Part shown: piece after piece, positions 1 through 6,162 of the stretch
Numbering within the stretch: position 1 is the stretch's first letter
Layout of the letters: every line of letters begins with the position of its first letter
Assembly: GCA_022796315.1 (NCBI GenBank)
Contig: JAAWIL010000102.1
Coordinates: 1-7,350, forward strand
Reading direction: 5' to 3'
Source of the DNA: Oscillibacter sp.
Lineage (GTDB): Bacteria; Bacillota; Clostridia; Oscillospirales; Oscillospiraceae
Length of the DNA: 7,350 bases
Made by a program: the position numbers and the translations under genes
The notes under the pieces: generated by a model
Seen by the model: the letters and a program-made list of their open reading frames with translations, nothing else
Databases searched by the model: none
Told to the model about the DNA's origin: nothing

Positions 1-93
1 CGCAGGCATCCTGACGGATGGCAAGGATTTTTAACGCAGTCAGGGCGGAAAATACGCCGCCAAGACATGCGCGGGGAGATTTTAAACAGGCTC
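1..93 (+). mobile_element. MITE-like element, family A, right half (copy A1, cut by window edge)
   Basis: This is the right part of a short non-coding inverted-repeat element. Bases 1-26 are identical to bases 7325-7350, the inner edge of a second copy at the other end of the window. The right terminal inverted repeat, 76-93 (GAGATTTTAAACAGGCTC), is the perfect reverse complement of the left terminal repeat at 7258-7275. It is followed by TAA (94-96), which fits a 3-bp target duplication. The core ATCCTGACGGAT and the following ACGCAGT..GGCGG block are shared with the family-B elements at 2872-3026 and 6002-6162. Joining A2 (93 bases) to the unmatched part of A1 (67 bases) predicts a full length near 160 bp. 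No transposase is encoded. Confidence 0.8.
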
Positions 94-133
94 TAAAATC
101 CGTAATCGGCCACGCCCTCCCCCAGAAGCCTCC

Positions 134-162
134 TTGTATTTTTCCCGGAAATATCGTATGAT
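134..162 (+). promoter_or_regulatory. Sigma-A type promoter of the nucleoside kinase gene
   Basis: A -35 box TTGTAT (134-139) and a -10 box TATGAT (157-162) are separated by exactly 17 bases. Transcription would begin near 169-170, giving a leader of about 66 bases. This promoter lies over the alternative upstream TTG start at 134, which argues against that longer reading. A weak 5-bp hairpin around GCCCC/GGGGC (192-209) lies in the leader just before the ribosome binding site, with no clear role. Confidence 0.7.
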
Positions 163-235
163 AGAGGAGAACCCAACCGGCAATCCGAAAAGCCCCCTTC
201 CGGAGGGGCGATCACAGATAGAGGAGGCCATCTCA

Positions 236-1906
236 ATGGAAGAGAAAAACATGTTGAAGGTCACCGTGGACGGCGCGGAGCACACCTACCCCCGCGGGAC
301 ATCCTACCGCCGGATCGCGGCGGATTTTCAGAAGAACAGCCCCTATGACATCCTGCTGGTGAATCGGGACGGGAAGCTCTGCGAGCTCCACAAGGTGCTG
401 GACCGGGACTGCTCCCTGCGCATGGTCACCGCCCGGGAAAAACCCGGCATCCAGACCTATGAGCGCAGCGCCGTCTTCCTGCTGCTCAAGGCCTTCTACG
501 ACGTGGCGGGCCGGGAGAACGTGGAGCGCGTCAGTGTGGAGTACTCCCTCAGCAGCGCCCTCTTCCTCCTGGCCAAGGGCAGCTTCACCCTGGACCAGGC
601 CCTGCTGGACCGGGTGGAGGCCCGGATGCGGGAGCTGTCCGCCCAGGCCCTGCCCATTGAGAAGCGGTCCGTCAGCACCGACGACGCCGTGGAACTGTTC
701 CAGAAGGCGGGGCTGTTCCACAAGGCCCAGCTCCTCAGCTTCCGGATCAACTCCCACGTCAACGTCTACTCCCTGGACGGCTTCGTGGACTACTTCTACG
801 GCTACATGGTGCCGGATACCAGCTACATCCGCTGCTTCGGCCTGGAGCTCTTTGAAAACGGCTTCGTTCTCCGCCTGCCCACCCAGAAGGACCCCAACCA
901 GCTGGGGGAGTTCCGGCCCTCCCGCAAGGTCTTCCGGGAGCTCTATGACTCCACCCTCCGCTCCCAGGCCCTGAACGCCTCCAACGTGGCGGAGCTGAAC
1001 ACCATCATCTCCCAGGGCGGCGCCACGCCGCTGATCCTGGCCCATGAGGCCATGATGGAGAAGAAGATCGGCGACATCGCCGCCGAGATCGCCCAGCGGC
1101 CAGACGTCCGCTTCATCATGATCGCGGGCCCCTCGTCCTCCGGCAAGACCACCTTCTCCCATCGCCTGTCCACCCAGCTGCGGGCCTGCGGCCTGCGGCC
1201 CTACCCCATCGCCACGGACAACTACTTTGTGAACCGGGACAAGACGCCCCGGGACGAGAACGGGAACTACGACTTCGAGGGCCTGGGCGCCATGGACGTG
1301 GAGCAGTTCAACTCCGACATGAGCCGCCTGCTGAAGGGGGAGACCGTGGAGCTGCCCACCTTCAACTTCAAGAAGGGCATGCGGGAGTACAACGGCAACT
1401 TCCTGCGCCTGAACGAGGGCGATGTGCTGGTCATCGAGGGCATCCACTGCCTCAACGACCAATTCACCCACTCCCTGCCCAAGGAGAGCAAGTACAAGAT
1501 CTACATCAGCTGCCTGACCACCCTGAACGTGGACGACCACAACCGCATCCCCACCACCGACGTCCGCCTCCTGCGGCGGATCGAGCGGGACGCCCGGACC
1601 CGGGGCCACAGCGCCCAGGCCACCATTAAAATGTGGCCCTCCGTCCGCCGGGGGGAGGAGGAGAACATCTTCCCCTTCCAGGACAGCGCGGACACCGTGT
1701 TCAACTCCGCCCTGATCTACGAGACGTCCCTCCTCAAGCCCTACGTTCAGCCCATCCTCTTCGGCGTCCCCCGGGACAGCGAGGAGTTCATCGAGGCCAA
1801 GCGGCTGCTGAAATTCCTGAACTACTTCCTGCCCATCCCCGCGGACAACATCCCCAAGACCTCCCTCATGCGGGAGTTCATCGGCGGGGGCTGCTATCAC
1901 GTTTAA
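236..1906 (+). CDS. Nucleoside kinase (TGS domain plus uridine kinase-like domain)
   Basis: This 556-residue protein probably phosphorylates a nucleoside such as uridine with ATP or GTP in the cytoplasm, as in pyrimidine salvage. The N-terminus (about residues 7-63) resembles a TGS domain. A middle region to about residue 230 resembles the second domain of threonyl-tRNA synthetases, as is usual in this long clostridial form. The C-terminal half is a uridine kinase/phosphoribulokinase-type P-loop domain. It has Walker A GPSSSGKTT at residues 298-306, the substrate motif DNYFVNRDKTPRDENGNYDF, a Walker B-like VLVIEGIHCLN strand, and the lid-type segment RRIERDARTRGHSA. I chose the ATG at 236 because GAGGAGG lies at 221-227; the longer in-frame TTG start at 134 overlaps the -35 box. 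The length is normal for the family. The exact substrate cannot be read from the sequence. The SorC regulator follows 33 bases downstream and is probably cotranscribed. Confidence 0.93.
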   Translation: MEEKNMLKVTVDGAEHTYPRGTSYRRIAADFQKNSPYDILLVNRDGKLCELHKVLDRDCSLRMVTAREKPGIQTYERSAVFLLLKAFYDVAGRENVERVSVEYSLSSALFLLAKGSFTLDQALLDRVEARMRELSAQALPIEKRSVSTDDAVELFQKAGLFHKAQLLSFRINSHVNVYSLDGFVDYFYGYMVPDTSYIRCFGLELFENGFVLRLPTQKDPNQLGEFRPSRKVFRELYDSTLRSQALNASNVAELNTIISQGGATPLILAHEAMMEKKIGDIAAEIAQRPDVRFIMIAGPSSSGKTTFSHRLSTQLRACGLRPYPIATDNYFVNRDKTPRDENGNYDFEGLGAMDVEQFNSDMSRLLKGETVELPTFNFKKGMREYNGNFLRLNEGDVLVIEGIHCLNDQFTHSLPKESKYKIYISCLTTLNVDDHNRIPTTDVRLLRRIERDARTRGHSAQATIKMWPSVRRGEEENIFPFQDSADTVFNSALIYETSLLKPYVQPILFGVPRDSEEFIEAKRLLKFLNYFLPIPADNIPKTSLMREFIGGGCYHV

Positions 1907-1939
1907 GCGCGGGCGCGCACCAGGATAAGGGGCGTTTTT

Positions 1940-2872
1940 GTGGATACCAATCGGGAAAAGCGGAAAAAACTGGCCTACGTAGCCCGGCGCTACTATCTGG
2001 AGGACCAGCGGCAAAGCGACATTGCCCAGGAGCTGGGCGTGTCCCGTCCGCTGGTCAGCCGGATGCTGTCCGAGGCCCGGGAGCTGGGGATCGTGGAGAT
2101 CACCATTCACGAGCCGGGCGCACAGAGCGCCCGGCTGCTGGAGCTTCTTCAGCACTCCGGCTTCATCCGGGGCGGCGTCCTGGTGGAGGACGGCCCGGAC
2201 AGCGACGCCACGAACCAGCTCCTCTCCCAGGGCGCCGTGGAGCTGCTGGATCAGCTGGGCAGCCGCCGCCTGGGGGTGGGCTGGGGCCACCTGATCGGCC
2301 AGCTGGTGACCTGGCTGGAGAGCCATCCCCAGCCTTTGAGCTCCGTGGAGGACATCTGCCCCCTGGTGGGCAACGCCAGCATCCCCGCCCGGCACTACCA
2401 GTCCAACGAAAACGTCCGGCTCATGGCCCGGCAGCTGGGGGCCGTTCCCCACTTCCTCTACCTCCCCGCCCTGCCGGAGAGCCTGGAGGAGCAGCGCCTC
2501 CTGTGCTCTGCCGAGGTCTACCGCCAGATCCGCCGGCAGTGGGAGACCCTGGACACCGCCCTGGTCAACCTGGGGGACTACCCCTCCAGCCCCGACTTCG
2601 CCTCCCTGGTCCGGTACGGCAGCCTCCTCCAGCAGCAGCGGGCCTGCGGGCGCATGCTGATCTACTACTTCAACGAGGAGGGCACGGTGATCCAGTCAGA
2701 CCAGGACTTCGCCATCCAGATCCCTCTGGAGACGCTGCGGCGCTGTCCCAATATCATCGGCGTCTGCTCCGCCAACACCAGCGCCAAGGCCCTGGGCGGG
2801 GCCCTCAAATCCGGGCTCTTCACCCACATCGTGGCCCGCTCCCATCTGGTCCAGACGCTGCTGGAATCTTAG
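1940..2872 (+). CDS. SorC/DeoR-type sugar-binding transcriptional regulator
   Basis: This 310-residue protein fits the SorC family, whose members bind DNA through an N-terminal helix-turn-helix and sense a phosphorylated sugar with the C-terminal domain. Residues about 10-55 carry the HTH signature (VARRYYLEDQRQSDIAQELG, then VSRPLVSRMLSEARELGIVE). The C-terminal domain has the typical LGVGWGHLI segment, PLVGNAS and LVNLGDY blocks. The start is GTG, supported by AAGGGG at 1927-1932 seven bases upstream. The likely target is the dhaL-dhaK operon that follows, because a palindrome overlaps that operon's promoter. The stop codon TAG (2870-2872) is formed by TA of the flanking TTA plus the first G of element B1. 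Without the element the same frame ends in TAA, so the protein is unchanged. The effector is unknown; a triose or tetrose phosphate is my inference from the neighbours. Confidence 0.9.
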   Translation: MDTNREKRKKLAYVARRYYLEDQRQSDIAQELGVSRPLVSRMLSEARELGIVEITIHEPGAQSARLLELLQHSGFIRGGVLVEDGPDSDATNQLLSQGAVELLDQLGSRRLGVGWGHLIGQLVTWLESHPQPLSSVEDICPLVGNASIPARHYQSNENVRLMARQLGAVPHFLYLPALPESLEEQRLLCSAEVYRQIRRQWETLDTALVNLGDYPSSPDFASLVRYGSLLQQQRACGRMLIYYFNEEGTVIQSDQDFAIQIPLETLRRCPNIIGVCSANTSAKALGGALKSGLFTHIVARSHLVQTLLES

Positions 2873-3026
2873 AGCCTGTATTCACCACCGCTGAACGCCG
2901 CCTGACCGGGTCTTTCCCCGCCATACCGGGTCAATGCTTCTTGAACTCCGTCAGGATTCCCGCGGTTCCTTGTCTGGCGGAGAACTCCCTCGCCCATCCG
3001 GCATCCCCGGTTCTGAATACAGGTTC
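2872..3026 (-). mobile_element. MITE-like element, family B (copy B1), 155 bp
   Basis: The element begins GAGCCTGTATTCA (2872-2884) and ends TGAATACAGGTTC (3014-3026); these are inverted repeats matching at 12 of 13 positions. Both sides carry TTA (2869-2871 and 3027-3029), a 3-bp target duplication. Its reverse complement aligns along its whole length with copy B2 at 6002-6162, at roughly three quarters identity by eye, sharing GGGGATGCCGGATGG, CAGACAAGG, AATCCTGACGGA, GTATGGCGGG and GGCGTTCA. The orientation is given relative to B2. It has no coding potential and lies between the SorC gene's stop codon and its terminator, so it becomes part of that transcript's 3' untranslated region. The transposase that moved it is not in the window. 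Confidence 0.88.
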
Positions 3027-3044
3027 TTAAAGAAGCATCCCCTC

Positions 3045-3078
3045 AACGCTCAGGCGCGTTCGGCGCCTGAGCGTTTTT
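3045..3078 (+). terminator. Intrinsic terminator after the SorC regulator gene
   Basis: A perfect 13-bp stem pairs AACGCTCAGGCGC (3045-3057) with GCGCCTGAGCGTT (3063-3075) around the loop GTTCG. The run of five T at 3074-3078 starts at the stem base. It ends the nucleoside kinase-SorC transcript. Without element B1 it would begin about 16 bases after the regulator's stop codon. Confidence 0.92.
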
Positions 3079-3139
3079 GTGTAAATTTCATGATTTTTAG
3101 AAATCCAACCCGTCATTTTCGGAAAATACGTAAATGGCA

Positions 3140-3168
3140 TTGACTTATGTCACGATTTGTGGTATATT
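3140..3168 (+). promoter_or_regulatory. Sigma-A type promoter of the dhaL-dhaK operon
   Basis: A -35 box TTGACT (3140-3145) and a -10 box TATATT (3163-3168) are spaced by 17 bases, close to consensus on both sides. Transcription would start near 3175, leaving a leader of only about 30 bases, too short for a riboswitch. Control is therefore expected at initiation. Confidence 0.82.
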
Positions 3169-3178
3169 TTGCACAAAT
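3155..3178. promoter_or_regulatory. Candidate operator overlapping the dha promoter -10 box
   Basis: The inverted repeat ATTTGTG (3155-3161) and CACAAAT (3172-3178) has a 10-base centre that contains the -10 box. A regulator bound here would block RNA polymerase. The SorC-type regulator encoded immediately upstream is the natural candidate, but this pairing is inferred from position only. Confidence 0.55.
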
Positions 3179-3205
3179 GTAACCCCATAAAGGAGGCAGT
3201 GACTG

Positions 3206-3826
3206 ATGACAAGAGACGAATTGGCCGCCCGTCTGCAAAGCGCCTGCGCACGGGTGATCGCGGCGGAGCAGGAACTGACGGAGATCGACTCCCGCTTTGG
3301 CGACGCCGACCACGGCCTCACCATGACCAAGATCGCCAAAGCCATCTCCTCGGCGGCGGAAGGGGCGGAGGGCGGCATCCAGTCCCTGCTGGACGATGCG
3401 GCCATGGCCGTGATGACCCTGAACGGCGGCAGCGCCGTCCCCCTGTGGAACACCTGGCTGGATGGTCTCCAGGAGGAGGCCCCGGCGGGGGACGAGATCG
3501 ACACGGCGGGCCTGAAGGCCATCTTCGCCAGGGCCCTAGAGGAGCTGGACGGCATGTCCGGGGCCGCGGTGGGCGACAAGACCATGATGGATGCCCTGAT
3601 CCCCGCCAGTCAGGCCATCGCCGCCTATGGGGGCAGCGATCCGGCGGAGCTCTTCACCGTGGCCGCCAAGGCGGCGGCGGAGGGGGCGGAAAACTCCAAA
3701 AACTTCGTCTCCAAGTTCGGCCGGGCCAAAAGCTACGGCGAGAAAACCCTCGGCACCCCGGACGCGGGGGCCATGTCCATGTCCTATTTCTTTCAGGGTC
3801 TGGCGCAGACCGGAACCCAACTTTGA
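3206..3826 (+). CDS. dhaL: Dihydroxyacetone kinase subunit DhaL (ADP/ATP-binding)
   Basis: This 206-residue protein is the nucleotide-binding subunit that passes phosphate to the ketose held by DhaK. The Mg-nucleotide motif is intact: IDSRFGDADHG with Asp28, Asp33 and Asp35, corresponding to the three essential aspartates of E. coli DhaL. Later family blocks are also present: VGDKTMMDALIPA in the middle, and GRAKSYGEKTLGTPDAGAMS near the C-terminus. The usual GG(A/T)SGPLYGT nucleotide loop reads NGGSAVPLWNTW here, an unusual divergence. The ATG at 3206 follows AAAGGAGG with good spacing. It is the first gene of its operon, whereas dhaK commonly comes first, and its stop is 12 bases before dhaK. 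No PTS-like DhaM is present in the window, so the phosphate donor (ATP directly, or a DhaM elsewhere) is open. Confidence 0.9.
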   Translation: MTRDELAARLQSACARVIAAEQELTEIDSRFGDADHGLTMTKIAKAISSAAEGAEGGIQSLLDDAAMAVMTLNGGSAVPLWNTWLDGLQEEAPAGDEIDTAGLKAIFARALEELDGMSGAAVGDKTMMDALIPASQAIAAYGGSDPAELFTVAAKAAAEGAENSKNFVSKFGRAKSYGEKTLGTPDAGAMSMSYFFQGLAQTGTQL

Positions 3827-3838
3827 GGAGGTCACCCG

Positions 3839-4837
3839 ATGAAAATGAAAAAATTTATCAACGCCCCCGAGACCATCACCGATGAGGAGCTGACCGGCCT
3901 GGGCCTGGCCTATCCCGACATTCTGGACGTGGACGGCCACCTGGTCATCAGCCGCGACCTGGCCCATGCCGACCGGGTGACCATCGTCACCTACGGCGGC
4001 TCCGGCCACGAGCCCGCCCAGGCGGGTTTTGTGGGCAGGGGAATGCTGGACGTCCAGGCCGTGGGCGACATCTTCGCCGCTCCCAACGGCCAGCTGGTGT
4101 TTGACGCCATGAAACTGGCGGACAAGGGCCACGGCGTGCTGCTGCTGACGCTGAACTACGCCGGGGACCAGCTGGCGGGCAAGCAGGCCATGAAGCTGGC
4201 CCAGAAGGCGGGGCTGAACGTGCGCCAGGTGGTCACCGGGGAGGAGATCCAGTACGACCCGAACGGAGAGGACAACAAGCGGGGTCTGGCCGGCGCGGTG
4301 GCCCTGTACCACATCGCCGCGGCCGCCGCCCGGGAGGGCAGGAGCCTGGACGAGGTGGCCGAGATCGCCCAGCGGTACGCCGCCAGCATGGCCTCTGTCA
4401 CCGTGAAGTCCACCGACGCCACCCATCCCCAGAACGGCATGTCCTTCGGCGACCTGGGGGAGACGGACCTGATGGAGATCGGCGCGGGCCAGCACGGCGA
4501 GGGCGGCGGCGTCCGGGTGCCCATGATGAGCGCCAAGGAGACCGTGGCCGCCGTGGCCGGGGCCCTGTGCAAAAATCTGAACCTGAGCGCCGGAGACAAG
4601 GCCTTTGCGATGATCAACGGCTGCGGCGCCACGACGATGATGGAGATGCTGGTGCTGTTTAAGGACACCGTGGAGTATCTGAAGGCCATGGATGTGGAGG
4701 TCGTGGCCAGCATGGTGGGCGAGATCCTCACGGTCCAGGAGGCCGGAGGCTTCCAGATGAACATCGCCAAGTGGGACGAGGAGTTCCTCCGCCTGTGGAA
4801 CACCCCCTGCCACACCCCCGCCTACAGCAAGGAGTAA
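3839..4837 (+). CDS. dhaK: Dihydroxyacetone kinase subunit DhaK (ketose-binding)
   Basis: This 332-residue protein has the normal DhaK length and holds the ketose substrate covalently. GGSGHEPAQAGFVGRGMLD (from Gly53) contains Gly54 and His57, the counterparts of E. coli Gly53 and His56. NYAGD supplies Asp110, the counterpart of Asp109. His219 in EIGAGQHGEGG matches the histidine that forms the hemiaminal with dihydroxyacetone. Around these conserved points the protein is divergent: the usual GMGIHGEPG is GAGQHGEGG, and the usual HKIAGA helix reads YHIAAA. This suggests a related substrate such as erythrulose or another short ketose. It begins at ATG 3839 after GAGGAGG and is probably translationally close-coupled to dhaL. 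A VOC-fold gene follows 16 bases after its stop, making a dhaL-dhaK-VOC operon. Confidence 0.93.
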   Translation: MKMKKFINAPETITDEELTGLGLAYPDILDVDGHLVISRDLAHADRVTIVTYGGSGHEPAQAGFVGRGMLDVQAVGDIFAAPNGQLVFDAMKLADKGHGVLLLTLNYAGDQLAGKQAMKLAQKAGLNVRQVVTGEEIQYDPNGEDNKRGLAGAVALYHIAAAAAREGRSLDEVAEIAQRYAASMASVTVKSTDATHPQNGMSFGDLGETDLMEIGAGQHGEGGGVRVPMMSAKETVAAVAGALCKNLNLSAGDKAFAMINGCGATTMMEMLVLFKDTVEYLKAMDVEVVASMVGEILTVQEAGGFQMNIAKWDEEFLRLWNTPCHTPAYSKE

Positions 4838-4853
4838 AGAAGGAGGTCCTGCC

Positions 4854-5180
4854 ATGTCCGCCGAATACATGCACATTGGAATCCCCGTCACCAACCGCAA
4901 GCCCAACATGGTCTACAACGAGGGGGCCAAGTTCTGGGTCAGCAATGTGGACGACTACGACTACAAGATTGAGTACCTGAAATTCGAGGAGGGGACGCCC
5001 TTCCCCGAGGAGATCCACCGCCACCCCCACGTGGCCTACCTGGTGGATGACCTGGAGAAGTACATCGCCGGCGCCGACAGCGTGATCTGCGGCCCCATGG
5101 ACGCCAACGACCAGGGCGACCGTCTGGCCTTCGTCTGGAAGGACGGCGCCATTCTGGAGCTCTACTGGCGGCACGGGTAA
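4854..5180 (+). CDS. Small VOC-fold (glyoxalase-like) metalloprotein, third gene of the dha operon
   Basis: This 108-residue protein is not one I can name, but it reads as two VOC half-modules. The first begins MHIGIPVTN (His7) and includes KIEYLKF (Glu40). The second begins HPHVAYLVDDLEKYI (His59) and ends GAILELYW (Glu102). His7, Glu40, His59 and Glu102 have the order and spacing of the His/Glu/His/Glu metal site of glyoxalase I, methylmalonyl-CoA epimerase and relatives. That makes an enzyme more likely than a binding protein. The gene starts 16 bases after dhaK with AAGGAGG before the ATG. Its place in the operon suggests action on the kinase's substrate or product: isomerisation or epimerisation of a short ketose or its phosphate, or removal of a toxic ketoaldehyde such as methylglyoxal. 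The fold is fairly sure; the reaction is inference. Confidence 0.78.
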   Translation: MSAEYMHIGIPVTNRKPNMVYNEGAKFWVSNVDDYDYKIEYLKFEEGTPFPEEIHRHPHVAYLVDDLEKYIAGADSVICGPMDANDQGDRLAFVWKDGAILELYWRHG

Positions 5181-5210
5181 AGCCGCCGGCCTGATTCCCG
5201 CCAACACACT

Positions 5211-5257
5211 CACCCCACACCAGCCGTGTAAGCAGCGCTTACCGGCGGTGTGGGGTG
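5211..5257. terminator. Long hairpin after the dha operon, possible terminator
   Basis: CACCCCACACC (5211-5221) pairs perfectly with GGTGTGGGGTG (5247-5257). Inside, GCCG-GTAAGC pairs with GCTTAC-CGGC around a tiny AGC loop, with a bulged A and a bulged T. The total is about 21 bp. It begins 30 bases after the last operon gene, where a terminator is expected. No T-tract follows on either strand, so it may instead be an mRNA 3'-end stabiliser or part of the hairpin cluster downstream. Confidence 0.5.
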
Positions 5258-5500
5258 CAATAATCGGTCAAAAGCGATTTTTCGCCCTCCGGCTTCCCCC
5301 GATCCCCTCCGCCGCGACTCCAGTGAAGCGAGTCGCGGTGGAAAGCGAAGAAATTCCCACCAGAGTGCAGTTTTCGGCAAAGCCGGAAACGAAACAGTGG
5401 TGGGAATTTCTGAGCTGATTTGACTTCACGGATCTGAACGCACACAGGGCCGCTGACCATACGGCCCCCCGAAGAGGCTCCCATTTGCGGAGCCTCTTCA
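5258..5500. repeat. Cluster of four further strong inverted repeats in a gene-free gap
   Basis: No gene is supported in 5181-5606. Besides the hairpin at 5211-5257, four more inverted repeats are packed here. (1) 5308-5320 pairs with 5330-5342: 13 bp with one G-T pair, around CCGCGACTC/GAGTCGCGG. (2) 5349-5362 pairs with 5398-5411: 14 bp perfect, AGAAATTCCCACCA/TGGTGGGAATTTCT, enclosing a 9-bp inner stem, 5370-5378 with 5382-5390. (3) GGGCCG (5447-5452) pairs with CGGCCC (5462-5467). (4) GAAGAGGCTCC (5471-5481) pairs with GGAGCCTCTTC (5489-5499). None is followed by a T-tract on the plus strand. The arrangement resembles a REP/BIME-like intergenic repeat or a structured RNA rather than simple terminators. 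I do not recognise the family. Confidence 0.6.
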
Positions 5501-5523
5501 GCACAGAACAAACAAAAGCAATT

Positions 5524-5558
5524 TTGTACAATCCAATCCCTGTACTCTGCGGTAAGAT
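5524..5558 (+). promoter_or_regulatory. Possible promoter/regulatory stretch before the cupin gene
   Basis: An AT-richer stretch contains the palindrome TTGTACAA (5524-5531), a second GTAC at 5542-5545, and a -10-like TAAGAT (5553-5558). No good -35 box lies at 16-18 bases from TAAGAT, so activator dependence is possible, with the nearby AraC-type regulator as one candidate. The support is weak. Confidence 0.3.
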
Positions 5559-5606
5559 GTTGAACGGCAAGAAGCTGCCAATCTTTTTCAAGAGGAGTAA
5601 TGTGAT

Positions 5607-6002
5607 ATGGACCACCTGAGCTTGTTTGAAACCTTCAATACGGAGGGTTGGCTGCACCTTCCGGGCACAACCGTTTCTCTCCGTGAAATTCCGTGGAATC
5701 AGCATCCGGCTTTCGACGGCGTAGAGCTGAAGCACCTCGTAACCGCCAAAGAGACCGGAGGGCAGTTCAGCTATCATCTGGTGCGGATTGCTCCCGGCAA
5801 GGCCATCGGCAGCCACGTCCACCAAACCCAACTGGAGACCCATGAGATCATTGCCGGAACCGGCACTTGCGCAAGCAATGGCGCCGAATGGATCTACGAG
5901 CCCGGCGTCATATCCATCCTGCCGACGGGACTGCCCCACGAGGTAAAGGCGGGGCCTGACGGCCTCTGCTTATTTGCCAAGTTCATCCCGGCGCTTACTT
6001 AG
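5607..6002 (+). CDS. Small single-domain cupin protein
   Basis: This 131-residue protein has one conserved cupin barrel and no other domain. Cupin motif 1 is GSHVHQTQLETHEIIAGTG, with His70, His72 and Glu77 as likely metal ligands. Motif 2 is GVISILPTGLPHEV, with His111 as the fourth ligand. Metal binding is therefore likely, but the reaction or ligand (sugar isomerase, dioxygenase or a sensor) cannot be told. The start at 5607 follows AGAGGAG (5591-5597). An ATG at 5600 is out of frame. The gene has a lower GC content than the dha genes and faces an AraC-type regulator tail to tail. Its TAG stop (6000-6002) is completed by the first G of element B2; without the element the same frame ends in TAA, so the protein is intact. 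Confidence 0.85.
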   Translation: MDHLSLFETFNTEGWLHLPGTTVSLREIPWNQHPAFDGVELKHLVTAKETGGQFSYHLVRIAPGKAIGSHVHQTQLETHEIIAGTGTCASNGAEWIYEPGVISILPTGLPHEVKAGPDGLCLFAKFIPALT

Positions 6003-6162
6003 AACCTGTATTCATAATCGGGGGATGCCGGATGGACGAGGAGTTTTCTCGTCAGACAAGGAGATTGTCCGCAGCAATCCTGACGGATCGCAGGGAACAG
6101 CGACGCAGTATGGCGGGAATAAGACCCCCCAGACGGCGTTCATCGGTTGTGAATACAGGCTC
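6002..6162 (+). mobile_element. MITE-like element, family B (copy B2), 161 bp
   Basis: The ends are GAACCTGTATTCA (6002-6014) and TGAATACAGGCTC (6150-6162), inverted repeats matching at 12 of 13 positions. They are flanked by TTA at 5999-6001 and 6163-6165. It aligns with the reverse complement of B1, and through the core also with family A: GCAG.AATCCTGACGGAT.GCA and ACGCAGT..GGCGG. It fills the whole space between two convergent genes. The left TTA helps form the cupin gene's TAG stop, and the right TTA is the TAA stop of the AraC gene on the other strand. No transposase reading frame is present. Confidence 0.9.

Noticed and set aside
134..235. Longer start for the nucleoside kinase at TTG 134
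   Set aside because: The extra 34 residues do not resemble the family, the segment overlaps the -35 and -10 boxes, and a strong ribosome binding site precedes the ATG at 236.
233..2452. Minus-strand open frame of 739 codons
   Set aside because: It lies opposite the nucleoside kinase and SorC genes and is a by-product of GC-rich codons. Its translation is low-complexity Gly/Val/Gln/His-rich with no domain.
1633..3030. Plus-strand open frame of 465 codons spanning the kinase end, SorC gene and element B1
   Set aside because: It is out of frame with two clear genes, rich in Pro/Gly/Arg, and runs through a mobile element.
3536..4909. Minus-strand open frame of 457 codons opposite dhaL and dhaK
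   Set aside because: It is the reverse-frame shadow of dhaK, with no ribosome binding site or family motif.
5211..5257. Confident intrinsic terminator for the dha operon
   Set aside because: The stem is excellent but no T-run follows, so it is reported only as a possible terminator.
5239..5939. Minus-strand open frames across the hairpin gap and the cupin gene
   Set aside because: They run antisense to the cupin motifs and through the inverted repeats, with no recognisable product.
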